Positions 10,635-22,167 of a stretch of DNA of 64,000 nt are shown in pieces; position 1 is the stretch's first letter; every line of letters begins with the position of its first letter. The DNA lies in assembly GCA_963576725.1 (NCBI GenBank), contig OY755246.1, positions 69,659,371 to 69,723,370 of the forward strand. The letters are read 5' to 3'. This DNA is from Azorinus chamasolen (Eukaryota > Mollusca > Bivalvia > Cardiida > Solecurtidae). The notes under the pieces were generated by a model. That model ran no database searches and was not told the DNA's origin. It saw nothing but the letters and a program-made list of their open reading frames with translations. Position numbers and translations under genes: made by a program.

Positions 10635-11285
10635 ACAGACGTATCTGTGAAGTAAGGGGTTAAGTACTGCATGCTAATTTTCCAGTTGGACATATGTAAC
10701 AGCAAAAATTTACATAATTATTGCATGAAGTTCACGTTTCTAGATGGGGACATTTTTAGTTGTACCTTACAGGTTACTGTGTACATTTCTCAGCCGTCCC
10801 CTTCCTTCTTTGTAAACACATTAGACCCTGGTCAGATGGCTTCTGTAGGAGTCGTCTAATCATGGTCTGCTCTGTTTGCTCATTAAATTATAATAGATCT
10901 GACCCTACGGTTTCTTACAGTGTGTATATATGTTCTGCACATTATTGGAATATGGACAATTCTAGAATTGTCCTACGCTTTTTAGGAATTCTATACCATT
11001 CCAGAATTGCCTGCGCTATTCTAGAATCGTGCAAGGCAAAATGACATTATGTTATGTGATTAGCATTGCTGTTTTTATCTACTGTTGTTCGGCGAGAAAA
11101 ATGAGTTTAGTGTAGGTACACTTAAGTCTCTTTTTTTCTAAAGTTGGTTTGTTGTGTAGTCATTATTACCTTATTATTTATGACAAAGTGATGTTTTGGT
11201 CTACTATTGTGCAGCGAGAAAAACAGTTGGTTGTGGATTTGCTTTGATTTCTCTAAAGATGGTTCATTTGTCGTCATTACTACCT
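10635..11285. other. Intronic sequence, no gene seen
   Basis: A degraded MITE core is visible near 10815-10885 (TTAGACCCTGGTCAGATGGC). From 11105 to 11280 a partial duplication (GTTGGTTTG...ACCTTATTATT) is present. Otherwise nothing was recognised. Confidence 0.4.
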
Positions 11286-13625
11286 TATTATTAGGGCCCA
11301 CATGAAAATACAGGTGCCCTATAGTAATCAGCTTGTCTGTCTGTCCGTCCATCTGTCTGTCTGTCCATCCGTTTGCTCGTTTTTAGTTTCCGCATAATAT
11401 CTCCTTAAGGAATGGTCCAATTTTCACCAAACTTGCCCAGTGTACTTGATATCCAAGTACCTCACATGGGTTCTGTGTTCAGCAATTTCCGCGCATGTTA
11501 TGGTAAATTACGGGCATTTTAACCTTTCGCTTGCTGAATTTTAAAATATATTTCTCCTTCTTTACCCATGCCCTGTTGTATAATTTCATATATCGTCACT
11601 GTGTACAAGTATTTCGCTATGCAATCACTGCTGTGGAGTACACTGGTTGCACAATCAACTTGTAAATAGTGCAGACCCTGATGAGACAGCTCCCACAGGA
11701 GCTGTCTCATCTGGGTCTTCACTATTTACAGGTAGGTATATTGACGCGAATAGCAAGCAAAGGGTTAACTAAGGCTGCTGCAATCTGATTAGCCAGTTGG
11801 TTTCCGCACAATATCTCCTCAAGGAATGGTCCAATTTTTACCAAACTTGCTCAGTGTGCTTGATATCCAAATACCTCGCATGGGTTCTGTGTTTGGCAAT
11901 TTCTGCGCATTTTTTGGTGAATTACAGGCATTTTTAACTTAGGCTGGTGAAATCTGATTAGCCAATTGGTTTCCACAAAATATCTCCTCAAGGAATGGTC
12001 CAATTTTTACCAAACTTGCTCAGTGTACTTGATATCCAAATAACTCGCATGGGTTTTGTGTTCGACAATTTCCGCCCATTTTTCTGATAATTACGGGCAT
12101 TCTTACTTAGGCTGCTGCAATCTGATTAGCTGGTTGGTTTCCATGCAATTCAATAAATGGTCCAATTTTCAATAAACTTGCTCAGTGTACTTAATTTGCC
12201 TATATTATTGGAACCAATAGGCCTAGGGCTTCCATACTTGGTATGACCATGCCAACATTTTTTCCCTTCTGACATTGACCTTTGGCCTACTTTTGCAAAA
12301 CTCTTTAAATGCCTGCCAGTATATTATTTGAATAAATGGACCTAGGGCTTCCATACTTGATATGCACCTTTTTTGTGTCAAAACTTTTCCAACAATATAT
12401 ATAACAGTATATTGTTTGCCCTTCTGACCTTGACCTTGAACTTTGACCTACTTTTGAAAAAAAATCTTTAAATGTCTATATTATTGGAACCAATATGCCT
12501 AGGGCTTCCATACTATGTTTGAACATGCCAACATCTTTTTGCCCTTCTGACCTTGACCTTTGAACTACGTTTGCAAAAATCTTTAAATGCCTATAACATT
12601 TGAACAAATGGACCTAAGGCTTCCATACTTGATATGCACCTTTCTTGTGTCAAGACTTTTCCAACTATATCATTGTTTGCTCTTCTGACATTGACCTTGA
12701 ACTTTGACCTACTTTTGATTTTTTTAAATGTCTATATAATTATGTGGAACCAATATGCCCAGGGATTCCATACTATGTATGAACATGCCAACACTTTTTG
12801 CCCTTCTGATCTTGACCTTTGACCTGTTTAAAAATGTTTAAATGCCTATAACATTTGAACAAATGGACCTAGGGGTTTTATACTTGATATGCACCTTTCT
12901 GGTGCCAAGACTTTTCCAACAATATCATTGTTTGCCCTTCAGACCTTGACCTTCTTTTGCAAAATTCTTTAAATGCCTATAAAATTTGAACCAGTAGGCC
13001 AAGGGCTTCTATAGTTTTAATGCAATTTTCTTGTCTTAAGACTTTTCCAACCATACCATTGTTTATACCATGTAACCTTGACTTTGACTTTTGGCCTACT
13101 TCTGCAAAAAAATTAAAATGCCTATAGCATTGCTACCAATTGGCCTAGGGCTTGCATACTTGGTATGACCATGCCAATATGTTTGCCTTTCTGACCTTTG
13201 ACCTATTTTTGCAAAAGTCTTTAAATGCATATACTTCAATACTTGGTATGCATCTTTTCTGTCTTATGACTTTTTCAAACATACCAATGTTTTTTACCAT
13301 ATGACCTTGACCTTTGACCTACTTTTGCAAAAATCTTTAAGTGCCTATAACATTGGAATGGATAGGCCTATGGCTTCCATACTTGGTATGACCATGCCAA
13401 CATATTTGCCCTTCTGACCTTGACCTTAACCATAAACCTAATTTTGCAAGTCTTTAAATGCATATAACATTGGAACCAATAGGCCTAGGGCTTCCATACT
13501 TGGTATGTATCTTTCCTGTCTTAAGAAGACTTTCCAACCATACCAATGTTTTTACCATGTGACCTTGACTTTGACCGTTGACCTACTTTTGCAGAAGGGC
13601 AAAACAAAAATGTTGGCATGTTCAT
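11286..13625 (+). mobile_element. Pearl-like element P2 with degenerate core
   Basis: Head ATTAGGGCCCACATGAAAAT ... CAGGTGCCCTATAGTAATCA, then a GTCTGTCTGTCCGTCC microsatellite, then units starting TTTCCGCATAATATCTCC, and from 12190 on a second, different unit (CCTATAACATTGGAACCAAT, CTAGGGCTTCCATACTTGGT, TGACCTTGACCTTTGACCT). A family D MITE is nested inside. The right end is not sharp. Confidence 0.65.
11519..11768. mobile_element. MITE family D copy nested in P2
   Basis: Family reference. TTAACCTTTCGCTTGCTGAA ... TTGTAAATAGTGCAGACCCT hairpin ... AATAGCAAGCAAAGGGTTAA. Neighbouring P2 units read GGCATTTTTAACTTAGGCTG at the same place, which gives an empty-site picture and supports TTAA target duplication. 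Confidence 0.9.
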
Positions 13626-13804
13626 GCACATTGTGTGTATGGATATTAATAAGCTTGGTATTTATGATGGCATCTGAACAAGACAGGCTTGGGCCTTGGT
13701 AACATCTGTAGAATCAGAGATCTACATGACTGTGTATAATTCCATAAGCAGAACTGACCCTGATCAGACAGCACCTAAAGTGTAAGGCTCCATGAATGAT
13801 TAAA
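13626..13804. other. Intronic sequence with MITE core fragment
   Basis: AGCAGAACTGACCCTGATCA at 13746 is an isolated MITE hairpin half; nothing else was recognised. Confidence 0.4.
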
Positions 13805-14040
13805 TGTTAACTCATAGGCTATTTTGAGACTCAACCTCTTTGAACAAATTTTGGCACTTTGCAAATAGAGTAGACCCAGATCATTTTCAAGAATATCTCC
13901 TTTATTTCTTCACAAAACAGTATGCTGTGACCACTCTTTAAAATTGTATTTTTTAAGAATCGCCTCTCTTTAATTAGGACCCTGCACAATGAAAATGCAG
14001 GAGCCCTATTGGAATAAACATAGAACAGGGAAATGGTTAA
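13805..14040. mobile_element. Mosaic of A, F and P2 fragments
   Basis: Family A left end at 13806-13855, half of foldback F at 13905-13972 (CTCCTTTATTTCTTCACAAA, GACCACTCTTTAAAAT), a piece of the P2 head (ATGAAAATGCAGGAGCCCTA), then a family B right end closing GAACAGGGAAATGGTTAA. Confidence 0.55.
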
Positions 14041-14244
14041 CCAAATATTTATAATGGCCACTGAACAAAGGAATTTTTTGTCATGGCTGAATTTATAGAA
14101 TCAGATCTGTATTTATGTCACAAGCAAACAGTGCAGATCATGATCAGATGGCTTCTACAGGAGCCATCTGATCTTGGTCTACTCTATTTGCAAAGATTTG
14201 AGAAGATGATTTTATTAGGTAATGGGCTAACCTATTGCCTTATA

Positions 14245-14480
14245 TTAACCCTTCGCTTGCTGAATTTTAAAATACATTTCTCCTTCTTTACCCATGCCCT
14301 GTTGTATAATTACATATATCTTCACTGTGTACAAGTATTCCGCTCTGGAGTGCACTGGTTGCACAATCAACTTGTAAATAGTGCAGACCCTGATGAGACA
14401 GCTCCTGCAGAAGCTGTCTCATCTGGGTCTTCACTATTTACAGGTAGGTATATTGACGCGATTAGCAAGCGAAGGGTTAA
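14245..14480. mobile_element. MITE family D copy
   Basis: Full-length D with a small internal deletion around GTATTCCGCTCTGGAG. It shares its right TTAA with the next MITE. Confidence 0.88.
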
Positions 14481-14691
14481 CATCTGTTGACACTTCTGTA
14501 AAAGTCACTCTTGAAACCATTGTGATAAATAGGGTGTTTGCTCCATAGGAGCAAATGCTCTATTTATCATAGTGGTTTCAAAACTACACAATTCTTAAAA
14601 TTTTCCTTTTCTCTAGTTAATGCTCCTTTTCAGTAGATTTATTCATATAGGTTGGTTCTTACAATGTTAAGCCTATGTGGGAATGGGTTAA
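14477..14691. mobile_element. MITE family A copy, reverse
   Basis: Chained to the D copy through the TTAA at 14477-14480; hairpin TGAAACCATTGTGATAAATA / inverse; ends GTGGGAATGGGTTAA. Confidence 0.85.
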
Positions 14692-15469
14692 AGCCTTATC
14701 CACTTCTCTACATAGCAATGTAGCTATGATCTTTCCCATCTTTATCATGTTCTGACATTTACTCTTCATCTCCAAAGAAATTTTCATGTGCAACAAAACT
14801 GTTGTCAGCTTAATTTTTCAAAATAGATATCTTGGCTCTTTCTTTTGAAAAAAAATCATTGTGTTTGTATCCTTAGTTTGTATGGGTAACTTAGCAATGA
14901 ATCTGGATCAAAAGGTTACTGCTAACCCTTTCATAGTGTGGAAAGCATCTAAACATGATTTTGATCAAGCCAAGTTGTAATGAAACTTAATTGTTAATGG
15001 TTCACAGTAAAACAAAGCAGTGTCCTTCTATAGGAGCCGTCTGATCAGGGTCTGCTCTGTTTGCTTATGGTACAATATAGGTCTGATTCTACAGTTCCTG
15101 CCTGAGCCAATACATCTTGTGTACATAATAATATACCATTATACAAATCAGTTCATAAGTATTCGTGATATCTTTATTCCTCACATGAATATTAAACTGG
15201 TTTAAAGGGTTAAGTAAACTTGCAGCAGTACATTGCTTGATAAGCATCACTAGTTTAACACAGCAAAAGCGATACCAGTATATTCTCACACTATGTTCTC
15301 AGGGAATTTTAAGAAAAATTGGATCATTATTAATATATATCAGGGTTCATGATGACAATTTGTTTGTGATTACCGGTAAAGCAAGTGTTTGGGTGAGTAC
15401 GGTATCATATCACATAATTGAACATCAATTTGAATATTATTCAGTATGACAGGGTATAATTTATGAGAG

Positions 15470-15588
15470 GATTTTGAATGGCAAACAGTGCAGACCCTGA
15501 TCAGAGGGCTCCTCTTGGAGCCCCAAGATCTAGGTTGTCACTGTTTGTAAATAATTGTCAAGTTGTTTTCCTGCGTTTAAAGGGTTAA
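15470..15588. mobile_element. MITE family E partial
   Basis: GGCAAACAGTGCAGACCCTG ... TCACTGTTTG, then TTTTCCTGCGTTTAAAGGGTTAA. The left half is missing. Confidence 0.6.
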
Positions 15589-15722
15589 AGATCTGACTCT
15601 TTGAGGTTTGTCATGTCAATAAATGTCCTGATATTAAGTTTTACTACAAGAATTTAATTAACTTATATTCATAATAGGTGGAGTCGTACATGAATATTCT
15701 TCATATTCATGGAGTGACGGCT

Positions 15723-15935
15723 TAACCCTTTCTTTCATATTAAAACCTTTTCATGCATCTGCAAACAGTGTAGCCCCAGATCAGACAGTTCCTATAGGAG
15801 CCACCTGATCAGAGTCTGCTCTGTCTGCTAATGGAATTTGATAAATATGTTTCTTTAGTTTCTAAAATGGCTACAATATTCCATCTTCCATACTTTATTG
15901 TAACTATTTGAATAAATTCAGAATAGGGAAAATGT
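15723..15935. mobile_element. MITE family B copy, reverse
   Basis: TTAACCCTTTCTTTCATATT ... AGTGTAGCCCCAGATCAGAC hairpin ... GAATAGGGAAAATGTAAA, with a decayed right border. Confidence 0.75.
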
Positions 15936-16179
15936 AAAAGCAAGTATTTAGGTGAGACATAGTATGACATAGCTACATGTCTGTTTGAATGTTAAATTTT
16001 TAGCATAGTAATACATCTACATGTATTTGAATATTAATTCGTTGCATGCTAAATTAATACAGTCTTCACAATTTACTGGCTAATAAAATTCTTAATCCTT
16101 TCCTTAATGAATTGATCACTTCATGAATATGCATGAGCTTAAGGTAGAAATTTAAACGGGAATTGTTGGCTTAGACAAA

Positions 16180-16318
16180 AACAAATAGGATCAGATCTAT
16201 ATAATTTCATAAGTAAACAGAACAGACCCTGATCAGACAGCTCTTGAAGGAGCAGTCTGATTTAGGTCTACTGTGTTTGCAAGGGTGTGAAAAGGCACTT
16301 GTATGAAGGAAAGTTTCT
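16180..16318. mobile_element. MITE family C remnant
   Basis: CAGACCCTGATCAGACAGCT / GCAGTCTGATTTAGGTCTAC hairpin with a degraded right end (GGCACTTGTATGAAGGAAAG). Confidence 0.5.
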
Positions 16319-16345
16319 CTGTTGGCTTTCAGAACTATGGCCAGA

Positions 16346-16570
16346 GTGTCAAACAGTGTAGATATTGATGAGACACCAAGCTATTTGGCATCTCATCTCA
16401 GAGTGTCAAACAGTGTAGATCTTGATGAGACACCAAGCTACTTGGCACCTCATCTCAGAGTGTCAAACAGTGTAGATCTTGATGTGACACCAAGCTATTT
16501 GACATCTCATCTCAGTGTCAAACAGTGTAGATCTTGATGTGACACCAAGCTATTTGATATCTCATCTGGA
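16346..16570 (+). repeat. 57-bp tandem repeat, four units
   Basis: Units open GTGTCAAACAGTGTAGATMT at 16346, 16403, 16460 and 16515 and contain GATGAGACACCAAGCTA. The unit resembles the GATGAGAC hairpin arm of the MITEs. Confidence 0.9.
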
Positions 16571-16594
16571 TCTAAACTAGCAGGCAGTGAGTTA

Positions 16595-17012
16595 ACCCTT
16601 TACCTCATGAATATATGTACAAGAAGTAATGAGTTTACCCTTTACCTCATGAATATATGTACAAAAAGTAATGAGTTTACCCTTAACCTCATGAATATAT
16701 GTACAAGAAGTAATGAGTTAACCCTTTACCTCATGAATATATGTACAAGAAGTAATGAGTTTACCCTTAACCTCATGAATATATGTACAAGAAGTAATGA
16801 GTTTACCCTTAACCTCATGAATATATGTACAAGAAGTAATGAGTTTACCCTTAACCTCATGAATATATTTACGAGAAGTAATGAGTTTACCCTTAACCTC
16901 ATGAATATATGTACAAGAAGTAATGAGTTTACCCTTAACCTCATGAATATATGTACAAGAAGTAATGAGTTTACCCTTTACCTCATTAATATATTTACAA
17001 GAAGTAATGAGT
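16595..17012 (+). repeat. 42-bp satellite of MITE tips, ten units
   Basis: About ten 42-bp units reading TTTACCCTTWACCTCATGAA then TATATGTACAAGAAGTAATG. The unit closely matches the first 40 bp of family C, so the array is an amplified MITE end. It runs into a family A copy. Its open frames on both strands are by-products of the period being 3n. Confidence 0.92.
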
Positions 17013-17190
17013 TTACCCTTTCCTCCATAAATACGCCTTTCTATGCCTCTGTAAAAATCATCTATTGAAACCATTGAGCAAATGCTCTATTTATCACAAT
17101 GGTTTCAATACTACACAATTCTAACATTTTCCTTTTCTGTAGTAAATGCTCCTTTTCAGTAGATTCATACAAAGAGGTTGGGTCTAACAA
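17013..17190. mobile_element. MITE family A, left inverted twin
   Basis: ACCCTTTCCTCCATAAATAC ... TCTGTAGTAAATGCTCC ... CAAAGAGGTTGGGTCTAA. It shares private variants with the copy at 18905-19083 in inverse orientation. Confidence 0.8.
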
Positions 17191-17571
17191 GAGCTGTCAC
17201 AGGACAGCGCGCTCGACTATTTTCAGAATTGTTAGTGTAAAAATGCTTGATAGCGGACTAAAATAGTGTCCAATGATATAAGAAGCAAGTAATAAGTCTC
17301 AGTAAAATATCTTTAATAGTATTCTGTATGTATCTCTTTGAACTCTTTAAAGAAAGAGAAAAACTTAAGTAAAAAAAGCGCAATAATTTCTGTTAAAATG
17401 CTTGACAGAGTTATGTACTCTTGCCTACAGATGAAGAATTTGATGGTGCACAAGTGTTCCAAGTTTTAAAGCCTTATCTCAAAGGGTTATGTAAATAAGT
17501 GGACTTTAACAAAAACCTTAATCAAAAGTTCTGAGTTAAAAAGGGCCATAATTAAATAATTAAATCGTAAA

Positions 17572-17711
17572 TAGGAGCAAATGCTCTATTCATCAGAATG
17601 GTTTCAAACTAAAAAATTCTAAAAAAGTCCTTTACTCTAGTTTATGCTCCTTTTCGGTAGATTTATTCAAAGAGGTTGTATCTAAAAATAGCCTTTGAGG
17701 TCATGGGTTAA
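17572..17711. mobile_element. MITE family A, half copy
   Basis: AATAGGAGCAAATGCTCTAT ... GCCTTTGAGGTCATGGGTTAA; the left half is missing. Confidence 0.65.
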
Positions 17712-17817
17712 ACTAACCACTTTGCAAAGGTGGTCACAGAGTTGCATTTGGCATCAAAAGAGTGTTATCAAGGTACAGATTAATTATGAATACGAACATT
17801 TTAACACTTTCCTCCAT

Positions 17818-18905
17818 TTTTAGCTCGACTATTCGAAGAATAGTGGAGCTATCCTACTCGCCCCGGCGTCGGCGTCCGCGTCGGCGTCGGCGTCGGCGTC
17901 CGCATCACACTTTGGTTAAGGTTTTTGTTAAAGTCCACTTTTTTCCTCTAACCTTTGGAATAAAGCTTTGAAACTTGACACACTTGTTCACCACCACAAA
18001 CTTCATCTGTAGGTAAGAGTACATAACTCTGTCAAGCATTTTGAGAGAATTATGGCCCTTTTTAACTTAGATTTTTTGGTTAAGGTTTTTGTTAAAGTCC
18101 ACTTTTTGCCTCTTAAATTTGGAATAAAGCTTTGAAACTTGGAACACTTGTTCACCACCACAATCGTCATCTGTAGGCAAGAGTACATAACTCTGTCAAG
18201 CATTTTGACAGAATTATGGCCCTTTTTGACTTAGATCTTTTGGTTAAGGTTTTTGTTAAAGTCCACTTCTTTACATAACCCTTGGAGATAAAGCTTTAAA
18301 TCTTGGAACACTTGTTCACCATCACAAACTTTATCTGTAGGCAAGAGTACATAAGTTTGTCAAGCATTTTGACAGAATTATGGCCCTTTTTAACTTAAAA
18401 GTTTTGGTTAAGGTTTTTGTTAAAGTCCACTTTTTGCCTCTTACCTTTGGAATAAAGCTTTGGAACTTGGAACACGTGTTCACCACCACAACATTGATCT
18501 GTAGACAAGAGCACATAACTCTATCAAACATTTTGAAAGAATTATGGCCCTTTTTAACTCAGAACTTTTGATTAAGGTTTTTGTTAAAGTTCACTTATTT
18601 ACATAACCCTTTGAGATAAGGCTTTAAAACTTGGAACACTTGTGCACCATCAAATTCTTCATCTGTAGGCAAGAGTACATAACTCTGTCAAGCATTTTAA
18701 CAGAAATTATTGCGCTTTTTTTACTTAAGTTTTTCTCTTTCTTTAAAGAGTTCAAAGAGATACATACAGAATACTATTAAAGATATTTTACTGAGACTTA
18801 TTACTTGCTTCTTATATCATTGGACACTATTTTAGTCCGCTATCAAGCATTTTTACACTAACAATTCTGAAAATAGTCGAGCGCGCTGTCCTGTGACAGC
18901 TCTTG
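17818..18905 (+). mobile_element. Pearl-like element P8, GTCGGC type
   Basis: Head TAGCTCGACTATTCGAAGAA / TAGTGGAGCTA hairpin, microsatellite (GGCGTC)n at 17863-17903, then about four units of roughly 180 bp (TTAAGGTTTTTGTTAAAGTC, AAACTTGGAACACTTGTTCA, AGAGTACATAACTCTGTCAA), then the end GTCGAGCGCGCTGTCCTGTG with tail CAGCTCTTGTTA. Confidence 0.75.
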
Positions 18906-19083
18906 TTAGACCCAACCTCTTTGTATGAATCTACTGAAAAGGAGCATTTACTACAGAAAAGGAAAATGTTAGAATTGTGTAGTATTGAAACCATTGTGAT
19001 AAATAGAGCATTTGCTCCTATGGATTTCAAGAAGTGACTATTACAGAGGCGTAGAAAGGCGTATTCATGGAGGAAAGGGTTAA
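18905..19083. mobile_element. MITE family A, right inverted twin
   Basis: GACCCAACCTCTTTGTATGA ... GGAGGAAAGGGTTAA; the distal hairpin arm is deleted (CTCCTATGGATTTCAAG). Confidence 0.8.
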
Positions 19084-19204
19084 ATTACAAATATGCAGAC
19101 CAATGTCTGATCTGGATCTGTGCTTTTAGCATCAGTAGGGTGAAACATCTTGCAAAAAAATCTTTTAAATGACAAACTGTACAGGCCTGTTCAGACACCT
19201 TATA

Positions 19205-19440
19205 TTTAACACTTTCCCTGTTAAATATTTATGTAAGAAATTATGACACCATAAATATTCATAAGCTGAATTTTTATAATGTAAACTTTTCAAGGGAAGT
19301 TTTGGCTTTGACAAAAACTGTAGAATCAGATCTATATTATGTCAAAAGCAAACAAAGCAGACCCTGATCAGATGACTCCTGTAGCATGGATCTTTCTACT
19401 CTGTTTGCAAATGCCTGAAAATGCATTTAGTTAAGCAGGC
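19205..19440. mobile_element. MITE family C copy, borders decayed
   Basis: TTTAACACTTTCCCTGTTAA ... CAGACCCTGATCAGATGACT hairpin ... GCATTTAGTTAAGC. Confidence 0.55.
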
Positions 19441-19816
19441 AGTGACTGATTTGGGTCTGAAAAATTTGTAGCACCTTTATACCTGTACCAAACAGCTTTA
19501 TTAATGACCCTGTCATAGTGTACATTCCTCACTCTTGGAATCCACACTTTTCAAAGTGAAATCGTCCTTAACTGTTCAATGGAAATGCTCAAAATAGAAT
19601 TAGATTTGTCAGAAGACTTTTAAAAAACAGCAGTGCAGACCTTGATCAGCAGGTTCCTATATGAGTACTCTGGTCTGGTTCTACACTGTTTGCAAATTCT
19701 AGTGAATGTGTTTGTTTCATTCAAAGGGTTGATGTATTGCTCATTATACAACATTATGTTACACCGTGTTACTGCTGTTAACCTTAACCTTTGAATGATG
19801 AACTGCCCGTCAGTGC

Positions 19817-20037
19817 TTAAACCTTTCCTCCATAAGCTATTTTTATATCCATCCACTTTGTATAAGAGGATTAACTAGAGAAAAGGAAAAAAAATGCATT
19901 TTGTAGTTTGAAACCATTGTGATAAATAGAGCATTTGCAGGAGCAAATGCTCTATTTATCACAATGGTTTCATAATGGTTTCATAAAGTGACTTTTACAG
20001 AGGCTTAGAAAGAAGTATTTATGGAGGAAAGGGTTAA
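19817..20037. mobile_element. MITE family A copy
   Basis: Full length. TTTCATAATGGTTTCATAAA shows a 10-bp micro-duplication at the hairpin foot. Confidence 0.85.
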
Positions 20038-20350
20038 AACTCTTCCTTATTCAATATTCATGTAAGAAATGATGACATCATGAATATTTATAAGCTGAAT
20101 TTTTATAATATGAACATTTCAAGGAAACATTTGGCTTTGACAAAAACGTTGAAATCAGATCTATATCATGTCAAAAGCAAAATGAGCAGACTCTGATCAG
20201 ATGGCTCCTGTAGGAGTGGTCTAATCTGGATCTACTCTTATTGCAAATGTGTGATAATTTGATATTCAAACAGAGCAGATCGTGATCAAACAGTTCCTGC
20301 AGAAACTGTGATCTTGGTCTACTCTTTTCTCAAAGGCATGAAAATGCATT
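20034..20350. mobile_element. MITE family C copy, chained
   Basis: Begins at the shared TTAA (TTAAAACTCTTCCTTATTCA), with hairpin GCAGACTCTGATCAGATGGC / inverse and a second hairpin centre at 20270-20325. The right border is lost. Confidence 0.55.
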
Positions 20351-20470
20351 TCTTTGAAGGAAAAGTGTTTACTACCATGTCTATTCAGTATGAAGGCTTT
20401 AATTTTGAATGGAATACAGTGCAGATCCTGATGAAAGGGCTCCTAGAGGAGCACATACTGGACCTTAATT

Positions 20471-21758
20471 ATGTCTCCCCCCATATTTATATGGGGGAGA
20501 CATTGTTTTCGTGAGAGTTGTCTGTCTGTCCGTCTGTCCGTCTGTCACACTTTTTGTCCAGACGATAACTTCAATATGCCTGATGCCAGTTGATTGAAAC
20601 TTCATATATGGAAAGAGCATAATGAGAGGAAGTGTCATGCACAAGGTCCTTAACTCTGGCTTCACTAATATTGGAGTTATTGCCCTTTGTAAAAAAAAAT
20701 CAACATTTTTTGTGTCCGGACTATAACTCTTATATGGCTCATGCCATTGGATTGAAACTTCATATATGGAAAGATCATGACGAGAGAAAGTGTCATGCAC
20801 AAGGTCCATAACTCTGGCTACACTTATATTGGAGTTATTGCCCTTTGTAAAAAATATCATAATGTTTTGTCCGGACAATAACTTCAATATGCCTGATGCC
20901 AGTTGATTGAAACTTCATATATGGAAAGAGCATAATGAGAGGAAGTGTCATGCAGAAGGTACATAACTCTGGCTTCACTAATATAGGAGTTAATGCCCTT
21001 TGTAAAAAAAATCACACTTTTTTGTCCGGACGTTAACTTCTATATGGCTTATGCCATTGGATTGAAACTTCATATATTGAAAGATCATAACGAGAGAAAG
21101 TGTCATGCACAAGGTCCATAACTCTGGCTTCGCTAATATTGGAGTTATTGCCCTTTGTAAAAAAATCACAATTTTTTGTCCGGATGATTACTCCTATGTG
21201 ACACATGCCATTGGAGTGAAACTTCATACATGGAACGATCATGATAAGAGAAAGTGTCATGCATAAGATCCTTAACACGAGCTTCAATAAATTTAGAGTT
21301 ATTGCCCCTTGTACATTTGTTTAATTCTTTCTTGTCCGGACGATAACTCCTACATGGCTCTTGCCATCATATTGAAACTTCATACATGGAAAGAGCATGA
21401 TGAGAGAAAGTGTCCTGAACAAGGGCCATAATTCTGGCTTCAATACTTTTGGAGTTATTGCCCTTTGTTACATTTTTTGGCCGATCAATAACTCCTGTTT
21501 ACTGATGCTATTGGAATGATATTTTATTTTTGGAAAGAGCATGACGAAAGTAAGTGTCATGCACAAGGGTCATAAATCTGGTATCAGTATTTTTGGAGTT
21601 ATTAGCTGTTATCATTTTCTTCTTGAAAAATGTAGTGTGGAAAACGCATAATGAGGGGAAGTATCATTCATCAAGACCATAACATTTTTAGTGATTTCCC
21701 TTTACATATTGTTTTTATTAGAGGGGAGACATCCGTTTTTGTGACAAAAACCTCTAGT
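20471..21758 (+). mobile_element. Pearl-like element P3, 155-bp core
   Basis: Head TGTCTCCCCCCATATTTATA / TGGGGGAGACA hairpin, GTCTGTCTGTCCGTCTGTCC microsatellite, about seven units at 153-158 bp spacing (TTGTCCGGACGATAACTYC, TTGAAACTTCATATATGGAA, GGAGTTATTGCCCTTTGT), then the end GAGGGGAGACATCCG. Open frames on the minus strand across it are by-products. Confidence 0.78.
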
Positions 21759-21788
21759 TATTTACTGCCAGTGCCAAGAAACTCACCT

Positions 21789-21940
21789 GGGTCCATGCTT
21801 ATAAAACTTTTAGCTGAGTCTGAGTTCGTTCTCAAGGTTTTGATTGGTCAGATTTGAGCCTTTGGAAATCAAATCTGACCAATCAAAATCTTGAGAACAA
21901 AACTCAGACTCAACTAAAAGCTCTATAAGCATGGACCCTG
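21789..21940. repeat. Foldback family H
   Basis: GGGTCCATGCTTATAAAACT ... TTTTGATTGGTCAGATTTGA | TTGGAAA loop | inverse ending TATAAGCATGGACCC. The arms are about 70 bp and near-perfect. Confidence 0.9.
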
Positions 21941-22167
21941 CTGTTAGATTGATTACCAATCTGGAGAGGGTGTTTATAAGTGTTGACTGAACAACTTCAG
22001 TCCCAGATAGCTATCATTTATATACCGTAGGATCTGAATCCGAACCTTGTTTACTTCCTGTTGCCGTTTTATTGTAGAGACGAAGGTTAAGATAGTTTGT
22101 GACATCTGAATGATGTACAAGGCTCATAAAACCTTCAAACATTGAAGAATTGATCAAGATGATAAAT

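Larger units (their letters stand above)
17014..19082. repeat. 2-kb inverted duplication
   Basis: The left arm (17014-17553) and right arm (18543-19082) are near-identical reverse complements of about 540 bp. Each holds a family A MITE plus the tail of element P8. Shared oddities include TACAGAAAAGG in place of TAGAGAAAAGG. The spacer is about 1 kb. Confidence 0.9.

Noticed and set aside
14083..14490. 135-codon open frame and similar frames at 2989, 28065, 28502, 35004 and 38762
   Set aside because: All read across MITE hairpins and share the same meaningless peptides in different copies.
16607..17074. Open frames of 153 and 118 codons on both strands
   Set aside because: They lie wholly in the 42-bp satellite (14 codons per unit), so openness follows from the period; no start context, splice sites or codon signal.
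20465..20887. 140-codon minus-strand open frame
   Set aside because: It lies in pearl-like P3 core units; the repeated peptide simply mirrors the tandem DNA.
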